From Jiella endophytica (GTDB lineage: Bacteria; Pseudomonadota; Alphaproteobacteria; Rhizobiales; Rhizobiaceae), in NCBI RefSeq assembly GCF_004519335.1, contig NZ_SOZD01000002.1:1-64000 (forward strand): a stretch of 64,000 nt of DNA, in the 5' to 3' direction. Made by a program: the position numbers and the translations under genes. The notes beneath the pieces are model-generated. The model saw nothing but the letters and a program-made list of their open reading frames with translations, searched no databases and had not been told where the DNA came from. Below are positions 1 to 9,503 of this stretch, piece after piece. The stretch's first letter is position 1. Every line of letters begins with the position of its first letter.

Positions 1-1
1 G

Positions 2-121
2 CGGCGCCTCGCCCTCAACGTCGCCAGACTGCATCCCGACAAGACCCCCATGCGACGAAAACTCCTCAAGGCCGGATGGGACGAAAGCTTCTTCTTCGAT
101 CTCATTCGCCATATGCGATAG
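2..121 (+). CDS. C-terminal end of an ISAs1-like transposase (cut by window edge)
   Basis: The open frame enters from the left edge and stops at TAG 119-121, giving 39 visible codons. The tail contains ALNVARLHPD, KLLKAGWDE and a final hydrophobic stretch. This resembles the extreme C-terminus of ISAs1-family DDE transposases, which end with an ALNLLR block followed by a (K/R)xxAGWD block. The catalytic DDE part lies outside the window, so I cannot tell whether the element is intact. No obvious right inverted repeat is seen immediately downstream. The assignment rests on a short tail and is recognised from memory of the family. Confidence 0.55.
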   Translation, partial: RRLALNVARLHPDKTPMRRKLLKAGWDESFFFDLIRHMR

Positions 122-525
122 ACCTGCTCAAGGGGGGAGATCAGGCCAATCGCCACCTCTCCCGCCACGATCCCGACGCCCTCCAACGCAAGGCCCGCGG
201 CGAAATCCTCAACATTCCGAATGACGGGAGCTGAGGGAGTGGCAATCAGCCGATCCCCAAGGGCAATCGCTCGAAGCCCCGCACCGCCGGTGACGCTTCG
301 ATCTCCCCCCTTCCGGGGGAGATGGGTGGCAACCCAGAGGGGGGTATGGCGCCGGCGTCGGGACATGTCGGCGCCCGTCGCGCCCCCTCTGCCTTTTGAA
401 CCTGTTGAAGGGCGACATCTTCCGTCAAGGAGGAGATCAGGCTGCGCGCGGCCCCTCCCGATTGATCTGGCGTGAAACTGCCGCTACCCCTGTCGTCACC
501 GATAAACGCCGCAATGCGACCCGCG
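122..525. other. Intergenic region with degenerate repeat segments
   Basis: No credible gene is seen. The stretch around 300-390 is a palindromic-looking block (CCCCCTTCCGGGGGAGAT followed by GGCAACCCAGAGGGGG) of the kind scattered between rhizobial genes. A related segment, TCAAGG followed by GGAGATCAGGC, occurs twice, near 128-146 and 425-442. The short open frames here have no ribosome site or recognisable domain. The block probably combines the flank of the transposase remnant with intergenic repeat debris. Confidence 0.4.
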
Positions 526-1971
526 ATGACAGAGCGCTATCCCCGCGACCTCCTCGGCTACGGCAGGACGCCGCCCGACCCGAAATGGCCGAACCCTTCG
601 GGCGAAGGTCATGCGAAGATCTGCGTCCAGTTCGTCGTCAATTACGAGGAGGGCGGCGAGAGCTCGATCCTCGACGGCGATCCTGCCTCCGAATCGCTCT
701 TGTCCGAGATCGTTGGCGCTCAGCCCTGGCCCGGGCAGCGCAACCTCAACATGGAGTCGCTCTACGAATATGGCTCCAGGGCCGGCTTCTGGCGGCTGTG
801 GCGGCTGTTCACCGAGCGCGACATGCCGGTCACCGTCTATGGCGTGACGCTGGCGCTGCAGCGCAATCCGGAAGCCGTCCAGGCGATGCTGGAGGCGGAC
901 TGGGAGATCGCCAGCCACGGTCTTCGATGGCTGGAATACAAGGACTTCTCCGAAGAGGAGGAACGCCGGCACATCGAAGAGGCGGTGCGTATCCACACGG
1001 CCGTCACCGGCTCGCGGCCGCTCGGCATCTATCAGGGCAAGCCCTCCGCCAACACCCTGAAGCTCGTGATGGAAGAAGGCGGCTTTGCCTATTCCTCCGA
1101 CAGCTATTCCGACGATCTTCCCTATTGGATCCCGGGCCCGCACGGGCCGCATCTCATCATCCCCTACACCCTCGACACCAACGACATGCGTTTTGCGACG
1201 CCGCAGGGCTTCAATTCGGGCGAGCAGTTCTTCACCTATCTGAAGGACGCCTTCGACACGCTCTACGCCGAGGGCGAGGCAGGCCAGGCGAAGATGCTGA
1301 ATATCGGCCTGCACTGCCGGCTGGTCGGCCGGCCGGGACGAATTGCCGCCCTCGCCCGCTTCCTCGACTATGTGCAATCGAAGCCGGACGTCTGGGTGGC
1401 CCGGCGGATCGACATCGCCCGGCACTGGCGCGAGCATTTCCCCTATACCCCCCGCCTCCAGCCGAGCCGGATGAGCGCCGGCGACTTCATCGCCGCCTTC
1501 GGTTCGGTCTTCGAACATTCGCCCTTCATCGCCGACCGGGCCTTCATGCAGGGGCTCCACGCCGCCAACGATACGCCCCTCGGCCTTGCCGGCGCGATGA
1601 TCGCGGCGTTTCGCGAGGCGAGCGAGGCCGAGCGCCTCGGTATTCTGAAGGCGCATCCCGACCTTGCCGGCAGGCTGGCGCTGGCCGGCGATCTCACCGA
1701 GCAGTCGAAGGCCGAGCAGGCGGGTGCCGGGCTGGATCGGCTCAGCGAGGACGAACTTTCCCGCTTCACCGACCTCAACGACCGCTATGTCGAGCGCTTC
1801 GGCTTTCCTTTCATCGTCGCCGTGAAGGGCCTCGACAAAAGCGCGATCCTCGCCGCCTTCGAGCGCCGCGTCGAGAACGAACGAGCCGAGGAGTTCGCCA
1901 CCGCCTGCCGCGAGGTCGAGAAGATCGCCCGCCTGCGCATCCAGTCCCTCTTCGAAAGCCATCCAGCATGA
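526..1971 (+). CDS. puuE: Bifunctional allantoinase (PuuE) / OHCU decarboxylase (UraD)
   Basis: The protein has 481 residues. The first ~310 are a polysaccharide-deacetylase-like PuuE allantoinase, opening YPRDLLGYGRTPPDPKWP and carrying EIASHGLRW and GIYQGKPS blocks. The remaining ~165 residues are an OHCU decarboxylase (UraD) domain with the AHPDLAGRLA motif around its catalytic His. Together the domains would decarboxylate OHCU to S-allantoin and hydrolyse allantoin to allantoate in the cytosol. ATG 526 is chosen because the PuuE family begins MTERYPRD; an in-frame ATG at 472 would add 18 poorly conserved residues. It is the first gene of the ureide operon and its stop overlaps the allantoicase start. 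The fusion order is known in other bacteria. Confidence 0.93.
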   Translation: MTERYPRDLLGYGRTPPDPKWPNPSGEGHAKICVQFVVNYEEGGESSILDGDPASESLLSEIVGAQPWPGQRNLNMESLYEYGSRAGFWRLWRLFTERDMPVTVYGVTLALQRNPEAVQAMLEADWEIASHGLRWLEYKDFSEEEERRHIEEAVRIHTAVTGSRPLGIYQGKPSANTLKLVMEEGGFAYSSDSYSDDLPYWIPGPHGPHLIIPYTLDTNDMRFATPQGFNSGEQFFTYLKDAFDTLYAEGEAGQAKMLNIGLHCRLVGRPGRIAALARFLDYVQSKPDVWVARRIDIARHWREHFPYTPRLQPSRMSAGDFIAAFGSVFEHSPFIADRAFMQGLHAANDTPLGLAGAMIAAFREASEAERLGILKAHPDLAGRLALAGDLTEQSKAEQAGAGLDRLSEDELSRFTDLNDRYVERFGFPFIVAVKGLDKSAILAAFERRVENERAEEFATACREVEKIARLRIQSLFESHPA

Positions 1972-2987
1972 GTTCCGAACGCTTCCTGACTGCCGCTCCC
2001 CTGCCGGAGGCGGCGGAACTGACGCGCCGTTTCGTCGACCTCGCCCAGCCCCGGCTCGGTACCGGGGTGACCTTCGCGACCGACGACTTCTTTGCCGACA
2101 AGGCCCGGATGATCGACCCGGCGCCGCCGGTCTTCTATCCCGATCGCTTCGACGATCACGGCAAGTGGATGGACGGCTGGGAATCCCGCCGCAAGCGCAC
2201 CGCCGGCCACGACCATGCGATCCTGCGCCTCGGCCAGCGCGGCGCCGTCGCGGCGATCGACGTCGAGACCTCCTTCTTCACCGGCAATTTCCCGCCCGAG
2301 GCGATGATCGAGGCGGCGGATACGGAAGCCGAGCCCGGCGAGGCCGACTGGCGGGTGCTGGTGCCGCGCACCGCGCTTGCCGGCAACGGCCACAACCTCT
2401 TCACCGTCGAGAGCGGCGCGCCGATCCGCTGGCTGAAGCTGCACATTTTGCCCGATGGCGGCGTCGCCCGGCTGCGGGTGTTCGGCACCATCGCCAAGGA
2501 TTGGAGCGGCGTTTCGCCGGACGAGACCGTCGATCTCGGCGCCATGGAGAATGGCGGTACCGCCGTCGCCTGGAACGACGCCCATTACGGCCATCCCGCC
2601 AACATGCTGGCGCCGGGTCGCGCGCCGGTGATGGCGGACGGCTGGGAGACGGCGCGCCGCCGCGTTCCCGGCAATGACTGGTGCGTCCTGAAGCTCGGCA
2701 CCGCCGGGACGGTCGAGCGCGTCCTTGTCGACACCAACCACTTCAAGGGCAACTATCCGGACCGCTTCGCCCTGCGGGGCGGGCGGCTCGGCGGCGAGAC
2801 CACGACCGAGGCGATCGACGCCGCAAGCCGCGGCTGGCCATTGCTGATCGGCGAGACCAGGCTCGAGGCCCATGCCATCGCCGAGTTCGACGTGGAACGC
2901 CTGGCGGAGCCGATCACCCATGTGCGGCTCGACATCTTCCCCGATGGCGGCGTCTCGCGGCTGCGGCTGTTCGGGAAGAAGGCGTGA
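1968..2987 (+). CDS. alc: Allantoicase
   Basis: The 339-residue protein shows the two homologous jelly-roll halves typical of allantoicase. Each contains a DGWE(S/T)xR(R)KR-type segment (around residues 68 and 224) and an [13 protein letters not shown](L/V)FG-type segment (near residue 160 and at the C-terminus). The enzyme hydrolyses allantoate to ureidoglycolate and urea. ATG 1968 overlaps the previous stop (ATGA), so translation is probably coupled. The length matches the family. The much longer in-frame opening upstream from 396 is a shadow running through puuE. Confidence 0.95.
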   Translation: MSSERFLTAAPLPEAAELTRRFVDLAQPRLGTGVTFATDDFFADKARMIDPAPPVFYPDRFDDHGKWMDGWESRRKRTAGHDHAILRLGQRGAVAAIDVETSFFTGNFPPEAMIEAADTEAEPGEADWRVLVPRTALAGNGHNLFTVESGAPIRWLKLHILPDGGVARLRVFGTIAKDWSGVSPDETVDLGAMENGGTAVAWNDAHYGHPANMLAPGRAPVMADGWETARRRVPGNDWCVLKLGTAGTVERVLVDTNHFKGNYPDRFALRGGRLGGETTTEAIDAASRGWPLLIGETRLEAHAIAEFDVERLAEPITHVRLDIFPDGGVSRLRLFGKKA

Positions 2988-3481
2988 TGGCGGCGCGGAT
3001 CCTCAGGCCGCAGGCGCTGACCAGGGAGGCCTTCGCCCCCTTCGGCGAGGTGATCGAGACGCAAGGTGCCGAAGAGCGGTTGATCAACGCCGGCACGACG
3101 ACGCGCTATCACGATCTTGCCCGGGTGGACGTCGAGGCAGCCGGCGGTCGCCCGCTGATCTCGATCTTTCGCGGCCAGCCCTTCGCCTCACCCGTGACGA
3201 TCGCGATGTTCGAGCGTCATCCGCTCGGCAGCCAGGCCTTCTATCCGCTGTCGGGCCGGCCATGGCTGGCCGTCGTGGCGAAGGACGACGCCGGCCGGCC
3301 GGGCGACGCCTTCGCGTTCCTGGCGACCGCCACGCAGGGCGTGAACTATGCCCGCGGCGTCTGGCATCATCCGCTGCTGTCGCTCGAGGGGGTCTCGGAT
3401 TTTCTCGTCGTCGACCGTGGCGGCGAAGACGCCAATCTCGAGGAACAGTGGCTTGAAAGCCCATATCGGCTCGAGATCTGA
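2987..3481 (+). CDS. allA: Ureidoglycolate lyase
   Basis: The 164-residue AllA-family cupin-like protein contains [14 protein letters not shown] near the start, [14 protein letters not shown] in the middle and the GVWHHPLL block near residue 125. It cleaves ureidoglycolate to glyoxylate and urea, the last step of the allantoin route encoded just upstream. Its ATG shares one base with the allantoicase stop (TGATG), so it is the third gene of a tightly coupled operon. No urate oxidase, HIU hydrolase or urease gene is visible in the window. Confidence 0.94.
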   Translation: MAARILRPQALTREAFAPFGEVIETQGAEERLINAGTTTRYHDLARVDVEAAGGRPLISIFRGQPFASPVTIAMFERHPLGSQAFYPLSGRPWLAVVAKDDAGRPGDAFAFLATATQGVNYARGVWHHPLLSLEGVSDFLVVDRGGEDANLEEQWLESPYRLEI

Positions 3482-3660
3482 GCGGTACCGGCGTGTTGCC
3501 GCCACCCGCTTCAACGCCGGATGGCGGGACGACCCCGCGATCTTTTGGCGGGAACCCGCAGATCAGCGGCGCGCCGCCTTTTTCGCCGGGCAAAACACCC
3601 TAGCTTGGGCCCTATGCGGCCGGCCTGGCTCACGAGATAACCGCGACGGGACATTCCAAA

Positions 3661-5019
3661 ATGCCTAAAAGCATCAACCCTGCGACGGGCGAAATCATCG
3701 AGGATTTCGCCGAGCACGACGATTCCGCGATCGAACGGGCGCTCGAAAATGCCGAACTCGCCTTTCGCGACTGGCGGCGGACGCCGTTCAGCCGGCGGGC
3801 CGACCTCCTGCGACGCACCGCCGACGTCCTCGAAAGCCGCAAGGACGAACTGGCGCGGATCGCGGTGCTCGAAATGGGCAAGCGGCTGAAGGAGGCCGTC
3901 GCCGAGGTGGAGAAGTCGGCGCTCGGCTGCCGCTACTATGCCGAACACGGCGAGGCGATGATCGCCGACGACGTTCGCGACGGACCGGCGGCGAAGAACT
4001 ACGTCGCCTATCTGCCGATCGGGCCCGTCCTTGCGGTGATGCCCTGGAACTTCCCCTACTGGCAGTGCTTCCGCTTCATCGCCCCGGCGCTGATGGCGGG
4101 CAATGTCGGGCTGCTGAAGCATGCCTCCAATGTCAGCCAGTGCGCCCTCGAGATCGAGAAGGTGCTGCTCGAGGCCGATGCGCCGCAGGGCGTCTTCCAG
4201 ACGCTGCTGATCTCCTCCAAGAAGGTCGAGCCGATCCTGCGCGACCGCCGGATCCGGGCCGCGACGCTGACCGGCAGCGAAGCGGCGGGTGCCGCCGTCG
4301 CATCGACGGCCGGCTCGGAGATCAAGACCACCCTTCTCGAACTCGGCGGCTCCGACCCGTTCATCGTCATGCCCTCGGCCGACATCGGCAAGGCCGTCGA
4401 GGTGGGCGTCACCGCCCGCATGCAGAACAACGGCCAGAGCTGCATCGCCGCCAAGCGCTTCATCGTCCACGAAGACGTCTATGACGACTATGCCGCGCGC
4501 TATCGCGACAAGCTGGAATCGATGACCGTCGGCGATCCGATGGATGCTGCGACGGATATCGGCCCGGTCGCGATGAAATCCGGCGTCGACGACCTGACAG
4601 ACCAGATCGACCGCTCGGTGAAGGCCGGCGCAACGCTCACCACCGGCGGCGCCATCGACGGCAAGGGCTTCTACTTCAAGCCGTCGATGCTGGAAAATGT
4701 CGGCCCGGAAGCGCCCGCCTATCGCGACGAGCTGTTCGGCCCCTGCGCCATCTTCTTCAAGGTCAAGTCGATCGACGAGGCGATCGATCTCGCCAACGAT
4801 TCCGACTTCGGGCTCGGCGGCTCGGTCTGGACCAACGAGGCCGGCGAGATCGAGCGCTTCGTCCGCGACCTCGATACCGGCGGCACCCATGTCAACCGGA
4901 TGACCGCCTCCGATCCGCGCCTGCCCTTCGGCGGCGTCAAGCGCTCGGGCTACGGCCGCGAGCTCTCCAAAGAGGGTATTCATGCCTTCATGAACGCCAA
5001 GGCCGTGACCATCGACTGA
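3661..5019 (+). CDS. NAD(P)-dependent succinate-semialdehyde dehydrogenase-type aldehyde dehydrogenase
   Basis: The 452-residue protein is a full-length aldehyde dehydrogenase of the shorter GabD1-like group. Visible motifs are MPWNFPYWQ (cofactor-binding and catalytic Asn region), [17 protein letters not shown] with the general-base Glu, and [11 protein letters not shown] with the catalytic Cys. The usual N-terminal [10 protein letters not shown] opening supports ATG 3661. Succinate semialdehyde is the likely substrate by family resemblance, but other semialdehydes cannot be excluded. It stands alone between the ureide operon and pgi. Confidence 0.85.
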   Translation: MPKSINPATGEIIEDFAEHDDSAIERALENAELAFRDWRRTPFSRRADLLRRTADVLESRKDELARIAVLEMGKRLKEAVAEVEKSALGCRYYAEHGEAMIADDVRDGPAAKNYVAYLPIGPVLAVMPWNFPYWQCFRFIAPALMAGNVGLLKHASNVSQCALEIEKVLLEADAPQGVFQTLLISSKKVEPILRDRRIRAATLTGSEAAGAAVASTAGSEIKTTLLELGGSDPFIVMPSADIGKAVEVGVTARMQNNGQSCIAAKRFIVHEDVYDDYAARYRDKLESMTVGDPMDAATDIGPVAMKSGVDDLTDQIDRSVKAGATLTTGGAIDGKGFYFKPSMLENVGPEAPAYRDELFGPCAIFFKVKSIDEAIDLANDSDFGLGGSVWTNEAGEIERFVRDLDTGGTHVNRMTASDPRLPFGGVKRSGYGRELSKEGIHAFMNAKAVTID

Positions 5020-5240
5020 CCGAAGGGCCGCTGGCGCGCGCAACTTTCTGAAGCCTTGCCGAATGGCAGCTGCGACAATTGGAGTCGCAAGCTTCCGGTT
5101 ACCAGCCGGCTATTTTCTCGGCACACTTGCCGGGTGCCTATGGGCAAGGCATAACTTCAACGTCGACTTCCGGTCGGCGGGCCCGCGTCTGTGGACGGCC
5201 GGGCCTGCCGATCTTTCGACAAAGCGAACGGACACGGCCA

Positions 5241-6899
5241 ATGAGCACGACCCAATCTCAGGCACCGACCGACGATCCCTCACAGACATCCCTCGCCTCG
5301 CTTGCGCAGACCGCCAGCAAGCGCGGCATCCGCAGCCTGTTCGCCCATGACCCCGGCCGCTTCGAGGCATTCTCCGCCTCGGCGGCCGGCCTCCTCCTCG
5401 ACTATTCCAAGACGGCGATCGATGCCCAGACGCTCGCCAGGCTGTTTGATTTCGCCAGGGCCTGCAGCCTCAGCGAAAAGCGCGATGCGATGTTCTCCGG
5501 CGAGCGCATCAACATCACCGAGAACCGCTCGGTCCTGCATGTCGCGCTGCGCGCCGAGCCCGCCGACGGTTACCGCGCCGACGGCGCCCCGGTGAGCGCC
5601 GAGGTCATGGAGGTTCTGACCGCCATGGCGAACTTCGCCACCAAGGTGCGTAACGGCGAGATCGCCGGCTCCGGCGGCGATCTGATCACCGACGTCGTCA
5701 ATATCGGCATCGGCGGCTCGGATCTCGGCCCGGTGATGGCGACCCTGGCGCTCGCCCCCTATCATGACGGCCCGCGCACCCATTTCGTCTCGAATGTCGA
5801 CGGCGCCCATATGGCCGACACGCTGAAGGGGCTGGATCCGAAAACGACCCTGTTCATCGTCGCGTCGAAGACCTTCACCACCATCGAGACGATGACCAAC
5901 GCCGCGACCGCCCGGCGCTGGATCGTCGCCTCCCTCGGCGAGGCGGCGGTCGGCGATCATTTCGCCGCCGTCTCCACCGCCTTGGACAAGGTCGACGCCT
6001 TCGGCATCGCCAAGGAGCGCACCTTCGGCTTCTGGGAATGGGTCGGCGGGCGCTATTCGATCTGGTCGGCGATCGGCCTGCCGCTGATGCTCGCCATCGG
6101 GCCGGAGAATTTCCGCGCCTTTCTCGCAGGTGCCCGCGAGGTCGACCAGCATTTCAAGTCGGCGCCGCTGGAGGAAAACCTGCCGGTGCTGCTCGGCCTC
6201 GTCGGCTACTGGCACCGGGCGCTGATGCATTATCCGACCCGGGCGATCATCCCCTACGACCAGCGCCTGTCCCGCTTCCCGGCCTATCTCCAGCAGCTCG
6301 ACATGGAATCCAACGGCAAGGGCGTCGGCCTCGACGGCGAGCCCGTCGACATCAGCGGTCCGGTCGTCTGGGGCGAGCCCGGCACCAACGGCCAGCACGC
6401 CTTCTTCCAGCTGATCCACCAGGGCACCGACGTCATCCCGGTCGAGTTCATGGTCGGCGCCAACGCCCATGAGGGCGCCGACATGTCCGACCATCAGGAC
6501 CTGCTCCTCGCCAATTGCCTTGCCCAGAGCGAGGCGCTGATGAAGGGCCGTTCACTGGAGGAGGCACGCCAGCAGCTGCTCGATGCCGGGCGCTCTGCCG
6601 ATGACGCCGACCGCGTCGCGCCGCACCGGGTGTTCACCGGCGACCGGCCGTCGATCACCATCCTCTACTCGACCCTCGATCCCAGAACCCTCGGCGCGCT
6701 GATCGCGCTCTACGAGCACCGGGTCTTCGTCGAGGCGCAGCTGTTCGGGATCAACGCCTTCGACCAGTGGGGCGTCGAGCTCGGCAAGGAGCTTGCCAGC
6801 AACCTCGTCCCGATCGTCACCGGAGAAGACGCGGCGACGGGCCGCGACGCCTCCACGCAAGGCCTCGTTGCCGCCATCCACTCCATGAGGAATGCCTGA
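5241..6899 (+). CDS. pgi: Glucose-6-phosphate isomerase
   Basis: The 552-residue protein is a complete phosphoglucose isomerase, interconverting glucose-6-phosphate and fructose-6-phosphate. It shows the GIGGSDLGP phosphate-binding loop, the [12 protein letters not shown] block, [10 protein letters not shown] and [11 protein letters not shown] with the catalytic His. ATG 5241 gives the expected N-terminus; an in-frame ATG at 5079 would add 54 residues with no family counterpart. The stop overlaps the glgP start by one base, so the two genes are probably co-transcribed, linking the hexose-phosphate pool to glycogen turnover. Confidence 0.96.
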   Translation: MSTTQSQAPTDDPSQTSLASLAQTASKRGIRSLFAHDPGRFEAFSASAAGLLLDYSKTAIDAQTLARLFDFARACSLSEKRDAMFSGERINITENRSVLHVALRAEPADGYRADGAPVSAEVMEVLTAMANFATKVRNGEIAGSGGDLITDVVNIGIGGSDLGPVMATLALAPYHDGPRTHFVSNVDGAHMADTLKGLDPKTTLFIVASKTFTTIETMTNAATARRWIVASLGEAAVGDHFAAVSTALDKVDAFGIAKERTFGFWEWVGGRYSIWSAIGLPLMLAIGPENFRAFLAGAREVDQHFKSAPLEENLPVLLGLVGYWHRALMHYPTRAIIPYDQRLSRFPAYLQQLDMESNGKGVGLDGEPVDISGPVVWGEPGTNGQHAFFQLIHQGTDVIPVEFMVGANAHEGADMSDHQDLLLANCLAQSEALMKGRSLEEARQQLLDAGRSADDADRVAPHRVFTGDRPSITILYSTLDPRTLGALIALYEHRVFVEAQLFGINAFDQWGVELGKELASNLVPIVTGEDAATGRDASTQGLVAAIHSMRNA

Positions 6900-9385
6900 T
6901 GTCAGCCAGCCCCGAGATCGAACCCATCGGCGCCACGGTTCCGGAACCGCGCCAGAACGACCCGGACACGCTGGCGCGCCAGATCGTCGAGAAGCTGACC
7001 TATTCCATCGGCAAGCATCCCGAGCAGGCCCGCAAATACGACTGGCTGAGGGCAACCACCCTCGTCGTGCGCGACCGGATCATCGATCACTGGTTCGCCT
7101 CGACCGACCGGATCCGCGCCAGCAAGGACAAGCGGGTCTACTACCTCTCGATGGAGTTCCTGATCGGCCGGCTCTTGCGCGACGCGATCAACAATCTCCA
7201 GCTCACCCAGCCGATCGGCGAGGCCCTCAAGCGCTACAATGTCGATCTCGACATGGTCGAGCTTCTGGAGCCCGACGCCGCCCTGGGCAATGGCGGCCTC
7301 GGCCGCCTCGCCGCCTGCTTCATGGAATCGATGGCGTCCACCGGCGTGCCCGGCGTCGGCTACGGCATCCGCTACGTCCACGGCTTCTTCCGCCAGGAGA
7401 TCGCCGAGGGCGCGCAGGTGGAACTGCCGGAAACCTGGCTCGTCCACGGCAATCCGTGGGAGTTCGAGCGGCGGGAGTCGAGCTACGAGATCGGCTTCGG
7501 CGGCAAGGTGATGACCCAGCAGGAGCCCGGCAAGCCGCCGCGGCAGGTCTGGCGTCCGGCCGAGCGAGTGCTGGCCGTCGCCTTCGATACGCCGATCGTC
7601 GGCTGGCGCGGCGAGCAGGTGAACACCCTGCGCCTGTGGAGCGCCCAGGCGATCGACCCGATCCTGCTCGACGCCTTCAATTCCGGCGATCACATCGGCG
7701 CCCTGGTCGAATCCAACAAGGCGGAGGCGATCACCCGCGTTCTCTATCCGGCCGATTCACACCAGGCCGGCCAGGAGCTGCGGCTCAGGCAGGAATACTT
7801 CTTCTCCGCCGCCTCGCTGCAGGACATCATCCGACGCCATCTTGGCGAGAACGACAGCCTCGACAATCTTGCGGAAAAGGTCGCGATCCAGCTGAACGAC
7901 ACCCATCCGGCGGTGTCGGTGGCCGAGCTGATGCGGCTCCTCGTCGACGTTCACGGCTATGACTGGGCCAAGGCCTGGACGATCACCCGCGCGACCTTCG
8001 GCTACACCAACCACACCCTCCTGCCGGAGGCGCTGGAGCACTGGCCGATCAACCTCTTCGAGCGGCTGCTGCCGCGCCAGATGCAGATCATCTACCAGAT
8101 CAACGCCGACATCATCCGTCAGGCGTCGCAGGACAAGGGCTTCGACGGCGCCCAGATCTCCGCCATCTCGCTGATCGACGAGGGCCATGGCCGCCGCGTC
8201 AGGATGGGCCAGCTCGCCTTCGTCGGCAGCCATGCGGTGAACGGCGTCTCGGCGCTGCACACCGAACTGATGAAGGAGACGGTGTTCCAGAACCTTCACC
8301 AGCTCTATCCGGAGCGCATCCAGAACAAGACCAACGGCGTCACGCCGCGGCGCTGGCTGATGGAGTGCAATCCCGGCCTCACCGGCCTTCTGACCGACGC
8401 GATCGGCCCGCGCTTCCTCGACGATATCGAAAAGCTCGCCGATGCCGACCCGCTGGCCGACGATGCCGCCTTCCGCGAGAAGTTCGCTGCGGTGAAACGG
8501 GCCAACAAGGCGCGCCTCGCCGACGTCATCTCCGACAGGCTCGCCATCACCCTCGACCCGGACGCCATATTCGACATCCAGGTCAAGCGTATCCACGAAT
8601 ACAAGCGGCAGTTCCTCAATATCATCGAGGCGATCGCCCTCTACAACCAGATCCGCGCCCATCCGGAAAAGAGCTGGACCCCGCGGGTCAAGATCTTCGC
8701 CGGCAAGGCCGCGCCGAGCTACGTGCAGGCCAAGGAGATCATCCATCTTGCCAACGACGTCGCCCGGCTGATCAACTCCGATCCGGCGGTGCGCGATCTT
8801 CTGAAGGTGGTGTTCGTCCCGAACTACAATGTCAGCCTCGCCGAGATCATCATGCCGGCAGCGGACCTGTCGGAGCAGATCTCGACGGCTGGCCTCGAGG
8901 CCTCCGGCACCGGCAACATGAAATTCGCGCTCAACGGCGCGCTGACCATCGGCACGCTGGACGGCGCCAATGTCGAGATGCTGGAGCATGTCGGCGAGGA
9001 GAACATCTTCATCTTCGGCCTCAAGGCCGACGAGGTCGCCCAGCGGCGCCGCGAGGCGCATAGCGGCCGCTCGATCATCGAGCGGACGCCGCTCCTGCGC
9101 GAGGCGCTGGATGCGATTTCGACGGGCGTGTTCGCACCGGAGAGCCCGGCCCGCTATCACACTCTCGTCTCCAACCTCTACAACAACGACTGGTGGATGA
9201 TCTGCGCCGATTTCGAGGCCTACTGGAAGACCCAGCGCAGCCTCGACAGCCTGTTCCTCGACCAGAATGCCTGGCAGTCGAAGGCGGTGCACAACACCGC
9301 GCGGATGGGCTGGTTCTCCTCCGACCGCTCGATCCGGGAATATGCCAAGGACATCTGGCAGGCAGGGCCCGGCAAGGTCACCTGA
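6899..9385 (+). CDS. glgP: Glycogen/maltodextrin phosphorylase
   Basis: The 828-residue protein is a full-length GT35 phosphorylase that releases glucose-1-phosphate from alpha-1,4-glucans using pyridoxal phosphate. Evidence includes RVYYLSMEFLIGRLL near residue 80, LGNGGLGRLAACF, the VKRIHEYKRQ block and EASGTGNMKFALNGALTIGT, which carries the PLP-binding Lys. Translation is coupled to pgi through TGATG. It is followed by a clear intrinsic terminator. In several rhizobia glgB follows glgP; here a sulfatase-superfamily gene takes that place. Confidence 0.97.
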   Translation: MSASPEIEPIGATVPEPRQNDPDTLARQIVEKLTYSIGKHPEQARKYDWLRATTLVVRDRIIDHWFASTDRIRASKDKRVYYLSMEFLIGRLLRDAINNLQLTQPIGEALKRYNVDLDMVELLEPDAALGNGGLGRLAACFMESMASTGVPGVGYGIRYVHGFFRQEIAEGAQVELPETWLVHGNPWEFERRESSYEIGFGGKVMTQQEPGKPPRQVWRPAERVLAVAFDTPIVGWRGEQVNTLRLWSAQAIDPILLDAFNSGDHIGALVESNKAEAITRVLYPADSHQAGQELRLRQEYFFSAASLQDIIRRHLGENDSLDNLAEKVAIQLNDTHPAVSVAELMRLLVDVHGYDWAKAWTITRATFGYTNHTLLPEALEHWPINLFERLLPRQMQIIYQINADIIRQASQDKGFDGAQISAISLIDEGHGRRVRMGQLAFVGSHAVNGVSALHTELMKETVFQNLHQLYPERIQNKTNGVTPRRWLMECNPGLTGLLTDAIGPRFLDDIEKLADADPLADDAAFREKFAAVKRANKARLADVISDRLAITLDPDAIFDIQVKRIHEYKRQFLNIIEAIALYNQIRAHPEKSWTPRVKIFAGKAAPSYVQAKEIIHLANDVARLINSDPAVRDLLKVVFVPNYNVSLAEIIMPAADLSEQISTAGLEASGTGNMKFALNGALTIGTLDGANVEMLEHVGEENIFIFGLKADEVAQRRREAHSGRSIIERTPLLREALDAISTGVFAPESPARYHTLVSNLYNNDWWMICADFEAYWKTQRSLDSLFLDQNAWQSKAVHNTARMGWFSSDRSIREYAKDIWQAGPGKVT

Positions 9386-9429
9386 GGCCGACCTTCCAAT
9401 TGCGAACATAACTATCTGCGAGGCTTACG

Positions 9430-9461
9430 GACCGCCTGGGTGACCCCCGGGCGGTCTTTTT
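9430..9461 (+). terminator. Intrinsic terminator after glgP
   Basis: GACCGCC (9430-9436) pairs with GGCGGTC (9450-9456), with additional internal G-C pairing, and is followed directly by a TTTTT run (9457-9461). It lies 44 bases after the glgP stop and should end the pgi-glgP transcript. Confidence 0.88.
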
Positions 9462-9503
9462 CGTATGCGGCGCCCATGGCGCCGATCATTCGGAGTTTTT
9501 CCA

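Noticed and set aside
396-1967. Long in-frame extension upstream of allantoicase (863-residue open frame in total)
   Set aside because: It runs out of frame through puuE, is Arg/Pro-rich and unlike any domain. Allantoicase has a natural start at 1968 and a normal family length.
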